Source of the DNA: Candidatus Ribeiella danica
GTDB taxonomy: Bacteria; Chloroflexota; Chloroflexia; Chloroflexales; Roseiflexaceae
DNA length: 64,000 bases
Direction of reading: 5' to 3'
Assembly (NCBI GenBank): GCA_016717335.1
Contig: JADKFS010000006.1
Location: 1-64,000, forward strand
Both the position numbers and the translations under genes were made by a program. The notes under the pieces are model-generated. The model did no database searches. It saw only the letters and a list, made by a program, of their open reading frames with translations, and was not told the DNA's origin. The first letter of the stretch is position 1, and every line of letters starts with the position of its first letter. Positions 15,902-26,799 of this stretch are shown in pieces.

Positions 15902-17412
15902 ACACATTCCTCGCGCTTCCGGCGACGGCGCCACCAAACGAGGCCGCCAGCGATGACCACACCAGTAGGTGTTACGCCGCAGATTTGACTGATCAGCGCT
16001 CGGATCTGGCGTGCAATCTCCTCGCGAATGACGGCCAGGATTTGTTCTCTCAGGCCTTCCCAGGTCTCCTGGAAGCGCTTCGAAAGATCCTCGCGGGCCT
16101 GTGCGATCAGCGCCTGGATCTGTTCGGTTAATCCGGCACTGCTACCAGCCGGCACGACGACCACTGATAGTGGTATCTCGTAACCGAAAGGGATATCATT
16201 GATAGCAACTTTCAGAGCACTATCGTACACACCGGGTAAAGGTGGCGCCTGTACGCTTAGCGTCAATTCCAACTGCCCAGATGCCGGTACCATCGGGAGG
16301 GGTCGCACTAGGTTTCTGCCAAACGTCGGACCGCGCACATGTTGCAATGTTGTCTTATCCGCAGGCCAAGGCATGATACTGGCGTTCTGGATCACGATCC
16401 GTGCGGTGCCCTTTTCGCCCGGCTTGAGCACCGGGATTTCCTTTAGCTCAGTCACCAGGGCGCTGTTCGGGATGTGGTAGAGGATGCCGTAGATCGTGTC
16501 GCCGACTTGCGGAAACTTTTTGATATCGAGGATCTGGCTGTGACCAACTTGGGTGCCAATATCGAGGGAGAAGCTAATATTTCCTAGCTTGAACGTGCGC
16601 GACAACACAGGAATAACTGTGGAGCGTGGCGGGAATGCGAGATCGTCGTCGTTCGCCAAGGTCCACATCTCGGTGCCAAGCTTTTCAAGGCGCTGCGCGA
16701 TCAGGATATTTTGATCGCGCGTGAGATCGCTATAGGTCATCGCGGCGAGTTCCCGCGCTGCCTCGCTGGTCACTCGGTTTTGAAACCAGACACCCCAGAA
16801 TGCGGTGTCGGCAAAATTCACCCCATTAACTGGAGAGTCAAGGGTGATGACATGTTGAACCCAACCGCGATGAACGTTGATGCCGTAGAGCGAGATGTAC
16901 TCGCAGGCGACCGAGCCACCGAGGCTGTAGCCAACCAGATCGAACGATTCGTGCCCTTCGGCGTGACACTGTTTAAGCACGTCGCGCAGCAGGTTGGTAT
17001 GATGTCCAAACAGGCTCTTGAAGGTATCCACTTGCGTATAGCGCTCGGGGTCGGATTCGTTGTAGCTGAAGTAAAGGAAATTGCTATAGATCGGCGCGAC
17101 TTTCTCAGTGAGCTTCGACCAGTTGCGTTTCATCGCGTCGATGCTGTCGTAATGGCTGGCGATGCCATCAATAAGCACGAGTGTCCGGCCCGTTTTGCCG
17201 CCCGCAGGCTGCACACGGCACTCAACCTGTTGCTGAACAGGGCAGATCAGCGAGGATGCGACGGCCGACCTTGCCGCTGATGTGAAGAAGATGATCGAGC
17301 ACGCCAGGCTTACAGCCAGTGATCGTGCGACGATCTTTTGCCCGCCACCCCACCATAATTCCCTCTCTGGCCGCTCATGCTGTGCGGCCCGCCATGTGCC
17401 TTTGTAGAGCAC
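15898..17412 (-). CDS. Secreted/membrane-anchored alpha/beta hydrolase (lipase-like)
   Basis: 504 residues from GTG 17412. There is a hydrophobic N-terminal signal (ARSLAVSLACSIIFFTSAAR). The alpha/beta hydrolase core has TLVLIDGIASHYDSIDAMKR, the nucleophile elbow DLVGYSLGGSVACEYISLYG (Ser ~161) and HVITLDSPVNGVNF. After ~residue 300 comes a beta-rich domain (IVIQNASIMPWPADKTTLQH, similar to an NBR1 FW/CARDB-like module). A long amphipathic helix (QIQALIAQAREDLSKRFQET) and a terminal TM segment (GVVIAGGLVWWRRRRKREEC) end the protein. It looks exported and anchored. Substrate unknown. It overlaps the SH3 gene by four bases. Confidence 0.7.
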   Translation of the reverse strand: MLYKGTWRAAQHERPERELWWGGGQKIVARSLAVSLACSIIFFTSAARSAVASSLICPVQQQVECRVQPAGGKTGRTLVLIDGIASHYDSIDAMKRNWSKLTEKVAPIYSNFLYFSYNESDPERYTQVDTFKSLFGHHTNLLRDVLKQCHAEGHESFDLVGYSLGGSVACEYISLYGINVHRGWVQHVITLDSPVNGVNFADTAFWGVWFQNRVTSEAARELAAMTYSDLTRDQNILIAQRLEKLGTEMWTLANDDDLAFPPRSTVIPVLSRTFKLGNISFSLDIGTQVGHSQILDIKKFPQVGDTIYGILYHIPNSALVTELKEIPVLKPGEKGTARIVIQNASIMPWPADKTTLQHVRGPTFGRNLVRPLPMVPASGQLELTLSVQAPPLPGVYDSALKVAINDIPFGYEIPLSVVVVPAGSSAGLTEQIQALIAQAREDLSKRFQETWEGLREQILAVIREEIARQIRALISQICGVTPTGVVIAGGLVWWRRRRKREECV

Positions 17413-17501
17413 GTGAGTGTGTGGCGCGAAGCCGCGAAGGTCAGCATAAATCTAAAACCTTGCGCCGCTTTGCGCCTTTGCGGCTTGGCGTCGCATCAGC
17501 T

Positions 17502-19234
17502 TTACTCCTCGTCCCTCGCGCCGTTCGCGTCGCGGCCCATGCGGTACTTGATGTCGTAGTTGATGATGAAGTCCAGTTCTTCGTCGGTGAAGCCGTAGTG
17601 CTGGGCCAGTACGCGATCGATCTGGTCGATGATGTGCTTGGATTTTGCGCCGTAAAATTCAGCATACTGAATCGTGTCGCCATCCGAGGTTTGTATCGTT
17701 TTGCTCCATGCATTTGCTTTGAGATTAGACATCAGTCGTTCGTTTAGCGTAACCAACCTCTTATCAGTGAGGAGCTCCGGCGAAACTGGAAAACCGGACA
17801 CGAGGGTATCGCTCAAATGGAAGCAATCGCCATACGCAATAAAGTAGGCGTAAAACAGGCTGCTATTGAGAAGCGCACAGGTGGCGTGTGCAGTTTCCCG
17901 TGTCCGAAAGTAGAGATAGCGCCCGTGTGCTGGCGCGCCCACAATACCATTTTTTGCATAGTATGATAGCCCAACTGTCGCCTTGATCCAATAGCGTGTT
18001 GCCTCCTGGTAAAAGATGAAGTTCTTGGATTCCTGGTTTGTGAACGCACTATCAACCGTTTGACGGCCCTTGCTTTTCATCTTGCGAAAGAGTGCTTCCT
18101 GAGTGTTGTTGGCGTATTTTGGAAACAGATCAGGAAAGATGGTCGTCCCCTGTATTTGTGCATATTCGGCAACGTCAAATATGTGCGGGCGAAATTCTGT
18201 AGGCCAGCGGTGATACCGTGTTACAGAGAGCTTGCACTCAGGTGAGTGAGCTCGCTGAGAGATGAAGATCACGCTGCGGCAGTTTTGCAATCCTTCAAAC
18301 AGCTTTCCAGGGCGATCGTCAAACGTCGCAACGAACAGCGTTTCACTAGATTGGCGGAGAAAGCTGCGAACTGATGCCATACGCGACGAGCTAACCAAAG
18401 GTAACTGCACAATAAAACTCATTCGCCCGCCCACACGACAAAGGCTTAATGCACGCTCAGTGCATAGGGCATAGAGATTGCCACTCTTTTCGGTTTTGTA
18501 GCCATAGATTCGGTAGTTCTTGCGAACTGCTGAATACTCTCGCCACGGCGGGTTTCCCACGATCACATCGAAGCCGCCATTCGAAAGAATCTCGTAGAAC
18601 GCGGTGAACCAGTGGAACGGCTGGGTGTTAAAGCCTCCATTCGGCTCCCGGCTGATCTGGCCCATCTTGAGCATGTCAGCGTCGAGGGCTTCGTTCAGCT
18701 CGCCGATCTTGTCACGGATGCTCTGACGAGTCTGTCGGAACACATCGGAAGATGGGTTGAGCTGGAGCTGACTATTGCGGTAGATGCTCAGCTCACGTTG
18801 CACCACCTCGACATCCTGAACTGTCTGCTGCACGCGCTTTGGCAGGCCGGCGATACCGCCCTTGTAGCCGCCGCCAATCTCCTCTACAGTGGCATAGCCA
18901 ACCAGGGCGTTACCCGCGCGGATGTTGAAATCGATGTCGGGCAGCGGCTCGACGTGCGCGGCGTCCTCCAGGTCGGCCACGAGACGGAGGAACAGGCGCA
19001 GCTTGCAGATCTCAGTGGCCTCTTCCATCAGGTCCACGCCGTACAGATTGCGCACCACGATGCTCTTGGTGATGAAGTAGTCGCGGTTGGGGTGGGCCTG
19101 CTCGGCGTCGAGGATCTCGCGGAACGGCATGCCGTCGGCCTTACGGCGCTCGGCCAGCAAGGCCATACGGTCGAGCACCTGCTCGTAGATCGGCTTGAGG
19201 ATCTTGATCGCCGCGAACAGGAACGCGCCCGACC
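17502..19234 (-). CDS. Eco57I-type adenine-specific DNA methylase, 3' exon
   Basis: This is the downstream part (577 codons) of the methylase whose 5' exon is at 21668-23063. It starts at SGAFLFAAIKILKPIYEQVL, completing motif I (DPTCGSGAF) after intron removal. Then come VRNLYGVDLMEEATEICKLR and the catalytic motif IV VIVGNPPW (~18545). A target-recognition-like region and a C-terminus with AQHYGFTDEELDFIINYDIK follow. It transfers a methyl group from SAM to adenine N6. With the helicase upstream it likely forms a restriction-modification-like defence system. It needs intron splicing for function. Confidence 0.85.
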
Positions 19235-19298
19235 GTAGAGTGGGGACAGGGCGCACCCTCCGACCTCGCGGTCGGCGTGTTTCCCCATCCCCCTCTCC

Positions 19299-19332
19299 AA
19301 ACCGGACGTGATAGTTTCCCATCATCCGGCTT
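19299..19332 (-). ncRNA. Group II intron domain V
   Basis: The minus strand reads AAGCCGGATGATGGGAAACT followed by ATCACGTCCGGTTTG. The AGC catalytic triad, the GGAAAC tetraloop-type tip and the CCGGTTT closing strand are the normal 34-nt domain V. It overlaps the RT stop codon (19322-19324). The 64 bases downstream to 19235 would hold domain VI. Confidence 0.8.
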
Positions 19333-21034
19333 TCTGGGAGTGCCGGTTTCGCGCTCCGCGCGGTCGGCCCCATTCGGTTGTCTGCATATGGCAGTCGGCA
19401 CATATGGTTTGGAGGTTGTCCATCGTATCCGTGCCTCCGTGACGGCGTTCCTGACGATGATGGATGTGCAAATCGTTGGTCGCCCCACACGTACTACACT
19501 GATACCCATCCCGTTCTAAGACCGCCAGGCGTAGGCTGGCCCACGCCGCTTTCGCGGGCGTGGTCTGCCCATCCCACCCGTCCCGAAACGGGCTGTCATC
19601 TGTCGTTTCCTCGGTCAAATCCAACGTGAGCAGGTAGGGATGCAGATGCAAACGCGCGTGATAGTGTCGGCGGTGAAGATCGGTCAGTTGATACAGATAG
19701 ACCAACTCTCCGCGTTCGTCCCGCACCCCCAGGTTCCCGCGGTTGTGTGTATTCTGCTGTTCACGATGGTGGTATGTCCGTTCGATCCAGCCGGCTGACC
19801 GCTTGTGGCGTTTGCGTAGCCAGCGAAACACGCGGTCATTCACCCAGTAGCTCAGTTTACTGGCAGTCGTGGTGGCGTTTGCATAGGCGTAATACTGGTT
19901 CCACCCGCGCAGTACCCGGTTGATGCTGCGCAGCTTTTCCAGCGGCGTCTGGTAGAACGTGGCTCGTTTGGTCAGGCCTTTGATGGTGTCGCGCAGCCGT
20001 TGGATGCTTTTCCGACTGGGTGTCACGCGCAACCAGGGCTTACTCGTGCGTGGGTGCTGATAGCGGATGTGAAAGCCAAGAAAGTTGAAGCCCTCGGTTG
20101 CGTGGGTCACGTGGGTTTTGTCCAGCGCCAGTTCCAGATGGAGTTGTTCCCACAAGACCTGCCGCGCTTCCTCCCGCAGCCGGAGCGCTTCGGCATGCGG
20201 GCCATTACAGAGCAGCACAAAGTCATCGGCGTAGCGGGTCAGGATACAGTTGCCGACCCCGGCTTTGCGCCGTTTCTGTTTCTGGTAGAGAGTCAGTTGC
20301 CCATACGTCTCCCACCACCAGCGGTCGAATTCGTGCAGATAGATGTTTGCCAGCAGTGGCGACAAGATGCCACCTTGGGGCGTGCCTTCCGGCGTGTGCT
20401 GGAACAGCCGCCCGTCCATCACCCCGGCCTTGAGCAGTGCCGCGATCAGTGCGAGGATGCGCGGGTCGCGGATGCGGCGCTTGACCAGTTTGAGCAGGAT
20501 CGCGTGGTGGACGTGGTCAAAGCAGCCTTTGATGTCGCCTTCGATGATCCAGTAGTACTTGTTCTGCGTGGTGATGCGACTGCGCAACGTACAGATGCAG
20601 TCCATCGTGCGGCGACCAGGGCGAAAGCCCTGCGAACAGTCCAGAAAGTCGCTCTCCCAGATCGGTTCGAGCAGGAGTTTGAGCGCCATCTGAACCACGC
20701 GATCCTTCAAGGTCGGAATGCCGAGCGGTCGGCGGGTGCCATTCGCTTTGGGTATCCAGTGGCGGCGGACGGGTTGCGGGTGATAGGTGTTGGTGCGCAG
20801 TTCCGTCCGTAGGGTGTGGATGAAGGTGGCTTGGGCCGTTTCTTCCTGAAGGTGTTTGCGGCTGATGCCGTCGATGCCTGCGGTACGGCTGCCCGTGTTC
20901 CGCAGCACACAGCGCAGCGCTTCGCTGAGCCACTCTTCCCGACAGATCAGATGGTACAGGTCGCCAAACCGATGGGTCGGCTGGGCCTGCGCTTTGCGCG
21001 CGAAACTCGCCTGTGTTTTGCGGAGATCATTCAT
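19322..21034 (-). CDS. ltrA: Group II intron reverse transcriptase/maturase with HNH endonuclease
   Basis: 570 residues from ATG 21034 (MNDLRKTQASFARKA). RT blocks: GIDGISRKHLQ, RRHWIPKANGTRRPLGIPTL, SQGFRPGRRTMDCI, GDIKGCFDHVHH, TPQGGILSPLLANIYLHEFD and the catalytic ILTRYADDFVLL. Thumb/maturase X domain: GFNFLGFHIRYQHPRTSKPW and INRVLRGWNQYYAYANATTT. The C-terminal HNH has CSTCGATNDLHIHHRQERRH and NLQTICADCH. It assists splicing and carries out retrohoming. Its stop codon falls inside intron domain V. Intact. Confidence 0.93.
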   Translation of the reverse strand: MNDLRKTQASFARKAQAQPTHRFGDLYHLICREEWLSEALRCVLRNTGSRTAGIDGISRKHLQEETAQATFIHTLRTELRTNTYHPQPVRRHWIPKANGTRRPLGIPTLKDRVVQMALKLLLEPIWESDFLDCSQGFRPGRRTMDCICTLRSRITTQNKYYWIIEGDIKGCFDHVHHAILLKLVKRRIRDPRILALIAALLKAGVMDGRLFQHTPEGTPQGGILSPLLANIYLHEFDRWWWETYGQLTLYQKQKRRKAGVGNCILTRYADDFVLLCNGPHAEALRLREEARQVLWEQLHLELALDKTHVTHATEGFNFLGFHIRYQHPRTSKPWLRVTPSRKSIQRLRDTIKGLTKRATFYQTPLEKLRSINRVLRGWNQYYAYANATTTASKLSYWVNDRVFRWLRKRHKRSAGWIERTYHHREQQNTHNRGNLGVRDERGELVYLYQLTDLHRRHYHARLHLHPYLLTLDLTEETTDDSPFRDGWDGQTTPAKAAWASLRLAVLERDGYQCSTCGATNDLHIHHRQERRHGGTDTMDNLQTICADCHMQTTEWGRPRGARNRHSQKAG

Positions 21035-21667
21035 ACATTTCCAGAATGCTTCCTTGCGGAATCCGCACGACGGTTTCGGTTGCTCTCCCTGCGGTCCTTC
21101 GCCATGGGTGGGCCTTCCCCACCGCCGACTACTATGACCGCTCCGACGCGTGACCCTCACGTCAACCGCAGCTAGTCCAAACCGCTTGGGGTCGATGGTC
21201 ACGCCTCCCACGTTCGCTCTGCGGTATTCTGCGCCGAAGGGTAGGTTGTGCCTGTACGCCCGTCCGCTTCCACCTGGAAGCGTCGCCATCAGCCGCTGGC
21301 TCATTCCTCGCGGAGCCATTGTCGGTTTGCCTCGACCGAAGGGCTTTTCCCCGTCTGCATGCGACCAAACAGGTATCTGATGACTTCCACTCCATCTCCA
21401 TCGGTTGACAGAGTGTTGACCCTCAGGGCGCGTCTGACAGCACTTTCTCGCGTAACCGTACTTCGGCTCAGGCTTGCGGGCCTGGGGTCGTGATGGAGTG
21501 CCGCCCCGCCCCGCGTGTTCTCCAGGCTTCAGACTGGTTGATGCTCATTGTCCCCAGCCTGCTGGATTAGCCTCAAGCGCAGTGAGGTCTGCGCTCGTCC
21601 CTACGGGATCGGTTCCTCCTTTCTGCTATTCCGTTCGGGCAATATCGCATAGCGCCTCGTGGCGCAC

Positions 21668-23063
21668 CGCATGTCGGATCGAGTATGCTGAGCGTGGCCA
21701 GCGCCTGGTAGAGCCGGTGCAGCGGCTGCGCCTCAAGGAACGGGACAAGGTCGAAGATCATCGCCTCCAGGTTGAGGTTGGCAGTGATCGCGTCGTTGAT
21801 CGTGGCGATCGTGCCGGTACGCGCATCGGCAATCAGCTTGCGCACGCGCTCCTGGCGCGCGGCATACTCGCGGTCGGTCTCAGTGGGCAGCCGGTCGGCC
21901 TGCTTCAGCGCGGGGTACAGGTAGGCCGCGATGTTCTTGGGCAGGTCGAGCAGATCCAATGAGAGATTAGCCTTGTCGAACAATGCCGGGATGATTGTGC
22001 TGCGACAGATGTAGCCGGTAATATCCTCCTTGGTGTAGTAGGCGCCCATCTGCTTCTGGTTGATGTACTTCTCGAAGATGTAGCCCAGTACATCTGGATC
22101 GATCTCGCGGTCGCTCACGCCAGGACGTTCGCTCAGGTGCCAGCGCCAGGAGCTAAAGAACGTGAACAGCTTCTCGAACGCGCCGTCGGGATCTGGATGG
22201 CCGCGCCGTACTGCTCCTCGATCGCGTGTGGCAGGAACAGCCCGCCGTTGAGGTAGGGATATCGCCCAGCATGCGGTTCGTCGCCGGCGAGCGTTCGGCT
22301 TTCTCGTGCGCGAAGCCCTCGAAGAACAGCACGCAAGAAATCGCGGTAGAAACGATCGGGGCCGAGGTTGGCCTGCGACCAGGCCAGCTTGGTCTGGAGG
22401 TACGCCGGGTCGTTGTTCAGAAAGCGCTTGGCCTGGATGAAGTAGATGAACATCAGCCGATTGAGCATCACCGAGACATACCAGCGCTGGTCGTCCTCGA
22501 TCGGGATGCCCTGGAGAAACTTCTGGAAGGCATCGCGTTGCCGGGTGAAGTCGTCGTAGAACTTCTTGGTGACGCCCTCGACGTCAAGGCTCTTGGCGAC
22601 CCGCGCGGTAACCTTGGCGATGTCAATCCGCCCTGCTTCGTCGAGATCGCTAAAGTCGAAGGCGATACCGCTCAGCCGCTGCAGCAGCAGGTCGCCGCTC
22701 TGGCCGCGGCGGTAGGCAAACTCGCGGCTCCGTGCGGCGCCCTGGCCTCGCTTGATCCACTGGAAGATTGCCTCTTGCCGGCCGCCGTCCTCGAAGATGA
22801 TGATGCTCGAAGCGGCGCTCCTTGACTTGGTTCTCGATCTGCCGGCGGATGGCCTGGATCGGTAGCACGCCGGAGTCGCTCGTGCAGACATAGACGTGCA
22901 TATCGGCCATCTGCGCCACCGGCGTCAGCGTGTACCCCTGCCCATCCACAGTCGCCGACCAGGGTCGCTCGGTGGGCCGGCTCCACTTGAGCACCTCGAC
23001 GAACATCGGCTTCCAGTCGAACGCCTGTAAGGTTGTGCGGAGGCGGGCAAGATTGACAGGCAT
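21668..23063 (-). CDS. Eco57I-type adenine-specific DNA methylase, 5' exon (frameshifts)
   Basis: Combined frames give MPVNLARLRTTLQAFDWKPM, VYVCTSDSGVLPIQAIRRQI, then after a shift near 22800 IIIFEDGGRQEAIFQWIKRG, AFQKFLQGIPIEDDQRWYVS and YLNGGLFLPHAIEEQYGAAI. After shifts near 22330-22260 and 22190 it continues with EIDPDVLGYIFEKYINQKQM, GAYYTKEDITGYICRSTIIP and ILDPTCG at the intron. This is the normal N-terminal half of large type IIG/Eco57I-like methylases. The indels are single bases, so either recent inactivation or sequence error. Start ATG 23063 lies 24 bp after the helicase stop. Confidence 0.75.
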
Positions 23064-23087
23064 GGGGCACTCCTCGTCAGACTCAGA

Positions 23088-26000
23088 TTAAACTAGCCCG
23101 AGCGAGCACACAATCTGCGGCTCGCGCTGCTCGTCGGCGCTCTCGTGGATGACACACAGCTTCTCTTCGCCGCGCAGGGCGATCGCCAGGTCGGCGAGCT
23201 GCTCGTCGCTAATGCCGCTGCGCAGCTGGCGGTTGACGGTGTCGATCGCGGTCTGCCGCAGTGGATGGCGATACACGTCGTCGATCACCCGCTTCAGCTC
23301 GTCGCTGACGAACATCGGCTGCGTGCGCTGCAGATGGTCGTGGTAACGCTTGAGCGCGTCGTAGAGTCGAAAGCGCGCGCCGCGAGTGCTGCCCAGCCCG
23401 CCGCTCAACGTCTCGTTCTGCTCGACCAGCTCGAACGAGCGACGCACCAACTCGTGGTGCGCCTCGGCGCGCGGGACGGCGGGTGTGTCGAGCGTGCATT
23501 CAGCAGCGCGCAGGATCGCCGACTGCGACTGCGTGACGCTGTTGCCATCCTCGTCGACCCACGCCAGCGCATCGTTGCCCGTCGCCGTGCGCAGGTAGAC
23601 CAGCACGCCGGAAGGTGTCAGGAACGGCAGGCTGGAGTGGCTGCCGGGCGCCGAGAGGTCGGGCAGCGCGCGGGCGCTGTAGACCACGCTCGGCAGGCCC
23701 TCGACCTTTGCTCTTGAGCGCGGGGTTGGCCGAGATCGCGTTGCGCCAGATCTGGTACGCGTAGGAGGCCAGATCGACCTCGGCGTCGTCGACGTCGTCA
23801 AGTGTGCCGGCAGTCTCGGTGTAGAGGTTCTGCAAGAACTGCGTCTCGCCGGCATCCTCGAAGAAGCGCTCGTCGGTGCCGACCACCTCGCCATTCTCGG
23901 TGAGCCGCTGGCGTACGCGCGAGCGCAAGCGAATGATCCGCTCGATCCCGTCGGCGGGGAGAAAGGTGTAGCAGGTGATCGTTGGCGCCCGCTGGCCAAT
24001 ACGGTCGACGCGACCGGCGCGCTGGATCAGGCGGATGATTGCCCAGGGCAGATCGTAGTTGACGACGTGCGCGCAATCTTGCAGGTTCTGGCCCTCGCTC
24101 AGCACATCGGTTGCGACCAGGACACGAATTGGGTTTGCCAGCAGCGCCGGAGTGGTCACCTCATTGGACTGCGGGCTGAAGCGGTGCGCCAGCTCGGTCG
24201 GGTTGGCGGACTGGCCTGTGGCTGCTTCCACTCCCGTGATTCCGGCCCGGCGCAGCTGCTCGACCAGGTATGCGACCGTATCGGCGAACTGCGTGAAGAT
24301 CAGCACCTTCTGCTCAGGCAGCGATCGGAGCAGCGTAATCAGTTGCTCGAGCTTGACATCGCGCGCCGGGTTCCACGTTCCGTGCGCCTGCCGGATCGCC
24401 AGCAGTGCAGTGGTATCGCGCTGAAGATCGCGCTTGAGATCCGGTCCGAATAGCACCGGGCGGAGCCAATTGAAGCGACGCTGATACGAACTCCGATAGT
24501 CCGCGTAGATCTCCTTGGCGCGCTGGGCGTACCAGTCGGCAGAGTACGTGTGCGGCGCGCTCAAACGCGACTCAAGGGGAGTAGCACCGATGCCATTATC
24601 CTCTATTCGGTCCTCGAAATCCTGTTGGGCCAGATCGCTATCGGGGTCAAGATCGCCATCGAGGCTGAGCACATCGGCGCCCTGCGTGCCCAGCGGCAGC
24701 GGAAGGTCATTGTCGAGCGCGTGCAGGAACACATGGTTGCGCAGGATGTGCCGATCAATCGACTGCAGGAAGACGCTGCCGCTTGACTCTAGGCGCTTGA
24801 ACAAATTCGTGCGGCTGAAGCCCATCAGGCCGCTTACCGGCACGCGAGATTGCCCAGGAGCGGCTTTTCGGTTGCCTCGGCCAGGCGTTCGGCTCCGCGC
24901 TTGAGGTAATTGGCCAGCCCATAGCGCGGCAGCGAGAGCCGGTTGATCGTATCGACCACGGCCGTATCGTAGAGCCGGCTGTACGGGTCAGACGCATGTT
25001 CAGCCATTGGAATAGCGATCGTGCGCGGCAGACGGTCGGGGAAATAGAACCGTGAGTCATCGGGCAGGCGCAGGTAGTAGCGGTCGTTGGCCGGGTCGCG
25101 CTCGGCGTAGTTGTCCTTGATGAACGAGCGTGTCCGGCGCACCATGTAGAGCCGCATCAGCTCGCGCCAATCGTCGGCGTGTTTACTCTTCTCGAAGGCA
25201 CGCAGTGAGCGGGGCGGCACCTGCAGCCGTAAGAAATCCCGCTCTCCAAGGGTGCGGATGAGATTTTCCGGGCGGATGCCCAGGTCGGCCTCGTCGGGAA
25301 CGAACAGGCGCAACTGCGCGCTCAGATCCTCGTAGCTCTTGTTGTACGGCGTTGCCGAGAGCAGGATGACCCGGCAATCGAATTCGTTGAGGTAGTCGTG
25401 AATGGCACGGTAGCGCTTGCCCTCGCGGTTGCGCAGGGTATGCGACTCGTCGATTAGCACCAGCCGGAAGCGCCGGGTGAGCTGCGGCAATCGCTGCTGG
25501 ACCTGGCTGAGCGGAATAATCTCCGCGCCCATATCCCAGGTGAGGTTGTACTCCTGCCACATCGTCACCAGGTTTTTCGGGCAAATGATCAGCGGCCGCC
25601 AGCCATAGTCATCCTTGAAGATTCGCGCGACGGCTGTCGCCATCATCGTCTTCCCAAGGCCGACGACGTCGCCGAGCAGCACGCCACCGCGCCGGTTGAG
25701 GTAGCGCGCGGCGATCTTAACGGCGGCCTCCTGGAAGGGGAACAGCTTGTTGCGAAAATCGCGCGGCAACGAAAACTCGCTCACGCCGGCACGGGCATCC
25801 TCAGAGAGGTGGTAGGCCATCTTGAGGTAGACCAGGTAGGGCGCCAGCATTCGCTCGCCGGCCCAGCTCTCCTCGATGATCGTTGCCAGATCGGACGAGA
25901 TATCGATCGACCAGTCATCTTCCCAGCGGGCGTTGAACCACTTCTGAAGATCCTGCGTGGGGCTGTGATCGAGGACGTCGATGTTGAGCTCGCCCTGGCC

Positions 26001-26506
26001 GCTGAGACCAGCCATCGTCAGATTACTGGAGCCAAGGTAGCCGGTGATCGGGTTATTGTAGTCCTCGCGGTAGAGCAGGTACAGCTTGGCGTGCAGCTTG
26101 TAGCGGAGGTGCAGTTTGACCACAACCTTGCAGGCGCGCAGCTGCTGGGCGAGCTGCTGAAGTGCACGTTCGTCGGCATTGCTTGGCGCGCCCTTGGTGA
26201 GTTGGTCGCGAAAGGCCTCGGCGACCTGCCGCCGGAGCTGCGCCGCGCGCTGAAGGTCGAGGCCGTCGTCGGTCTTGAGAATGCGGAGTGCGGCGCGCAG
26301 CTCGTCGTCGGGGCGCTCGTTCATCCGGATGAGCACGCGGCAGCACTGGCCCTCGCCGCCCGCGAAGTGGTCGATCTGGTCGGCGACCAGCCCCAGCCAC
26401 GCAGGTTGAAGAACCCGACACAGAAATCGGCGCGGTGTGCCGACGCCAGTGTTTTGGTCAACGCGGGGGAAAGTTTGTGGTCGATGTTATCAAAGATGCG
26501 GGTCAT
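23088..26506 (-). CDS. PLD-domain SNF2/DEAD helicase (three single-base frameshifts)
   Basis: The segments 26506-26395, 26336-24834, 24843-23720 and 23720-23088 form one protein of ~1140 residues. N-terminus: MTRIFDNIDHKLSPALTKTL. PLD motif: LHAKLYLLYREDY plus GYLGSSNLTMAGL (~135-160), an HxK..GSSN nuclease-type site. SNF2 motor: GDVVGLGKTMMA (~277), LIDESHTLRN (~350), ILLSATPYNK, then KVLIFTQFADTVAYL, VLVATDVLSEGQNLQDC and RLIQRAGRVDRIGQ. Frames change at 26391-26394 (a C too few in CCCC), 24837 (C lost) and 23707-23709 (extra T in TTT). It precedes the methylase in one operon, and the PLD domain may be the restriction nuclease. Confidence 0.82.
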
Positions 26507-26617
26507 GTGCTGCCCCTCACTGCAAGGCAGAGGGCGCTACGATCTCGGGAATGGATATGTGAAACCGATGAAAATGGCAGCATGGGGCGTTCTCAGCAAC
26601 TGCCAGTAGTCAGTATT

Positions 26618-26799
26618 CAGTCGTCGGTAGTCAGTAGCCGCTCGGCGACAGGTGACCAAGGACGAATGACCAAGGACCAAGGACCAAAGACGATAGGCGA
26701 TATTCTCTGTAGTCAGTCATCAGTCGTCGGTAGTCAGTAGCCGCTCGGCGACAGGTGACCAAGGACGAATGACCAAGGACCAAGGACCAAAGACGATAG
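26618..26799 (+). repeat. Two 79-bp direct repeats upstream of the helicase
   Basis: Copies at 26618-26696 and 26721-26799 are essentially identical (starting CAGTCGTCGGTAGTCAGTAG and ending AAAGACGATAG). Each contains internal iterations of GGACCAA/GACCAAGGAC. The region 26507-27052 otherwise holds no gene. The repeats lie in the promoter side of the seven-gene minus-strand cluster. They may be dispersed junk repeats. Confidence 0.75.

Larger units (their letters stand above)
19235..21667 (-). mobile_element. Group II intron interrupting the methylase gene
   Basis: On the minus strand the element starts GTGCG (after exon ...GATCCGACATGCG) and ends ...CTCTAC (before exon GGTCGGGC). These fit the GUGYG...AY rule. 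Joining the exons gives an uninterrupted D-P-T-C-G-S-G-A-F motif I. CGCATG at 21358-21363 (minus), ~305 nt into the intron, is complementary to the last six exon bases CATGCG and fits EBS1/IBS1. It encodes a reverse transcriptase/maturase with HNH nuclease. Length is 2433 bp, close to full size. It probably arrived by retrohoming and can be spliced out. Confidence 0.9.
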
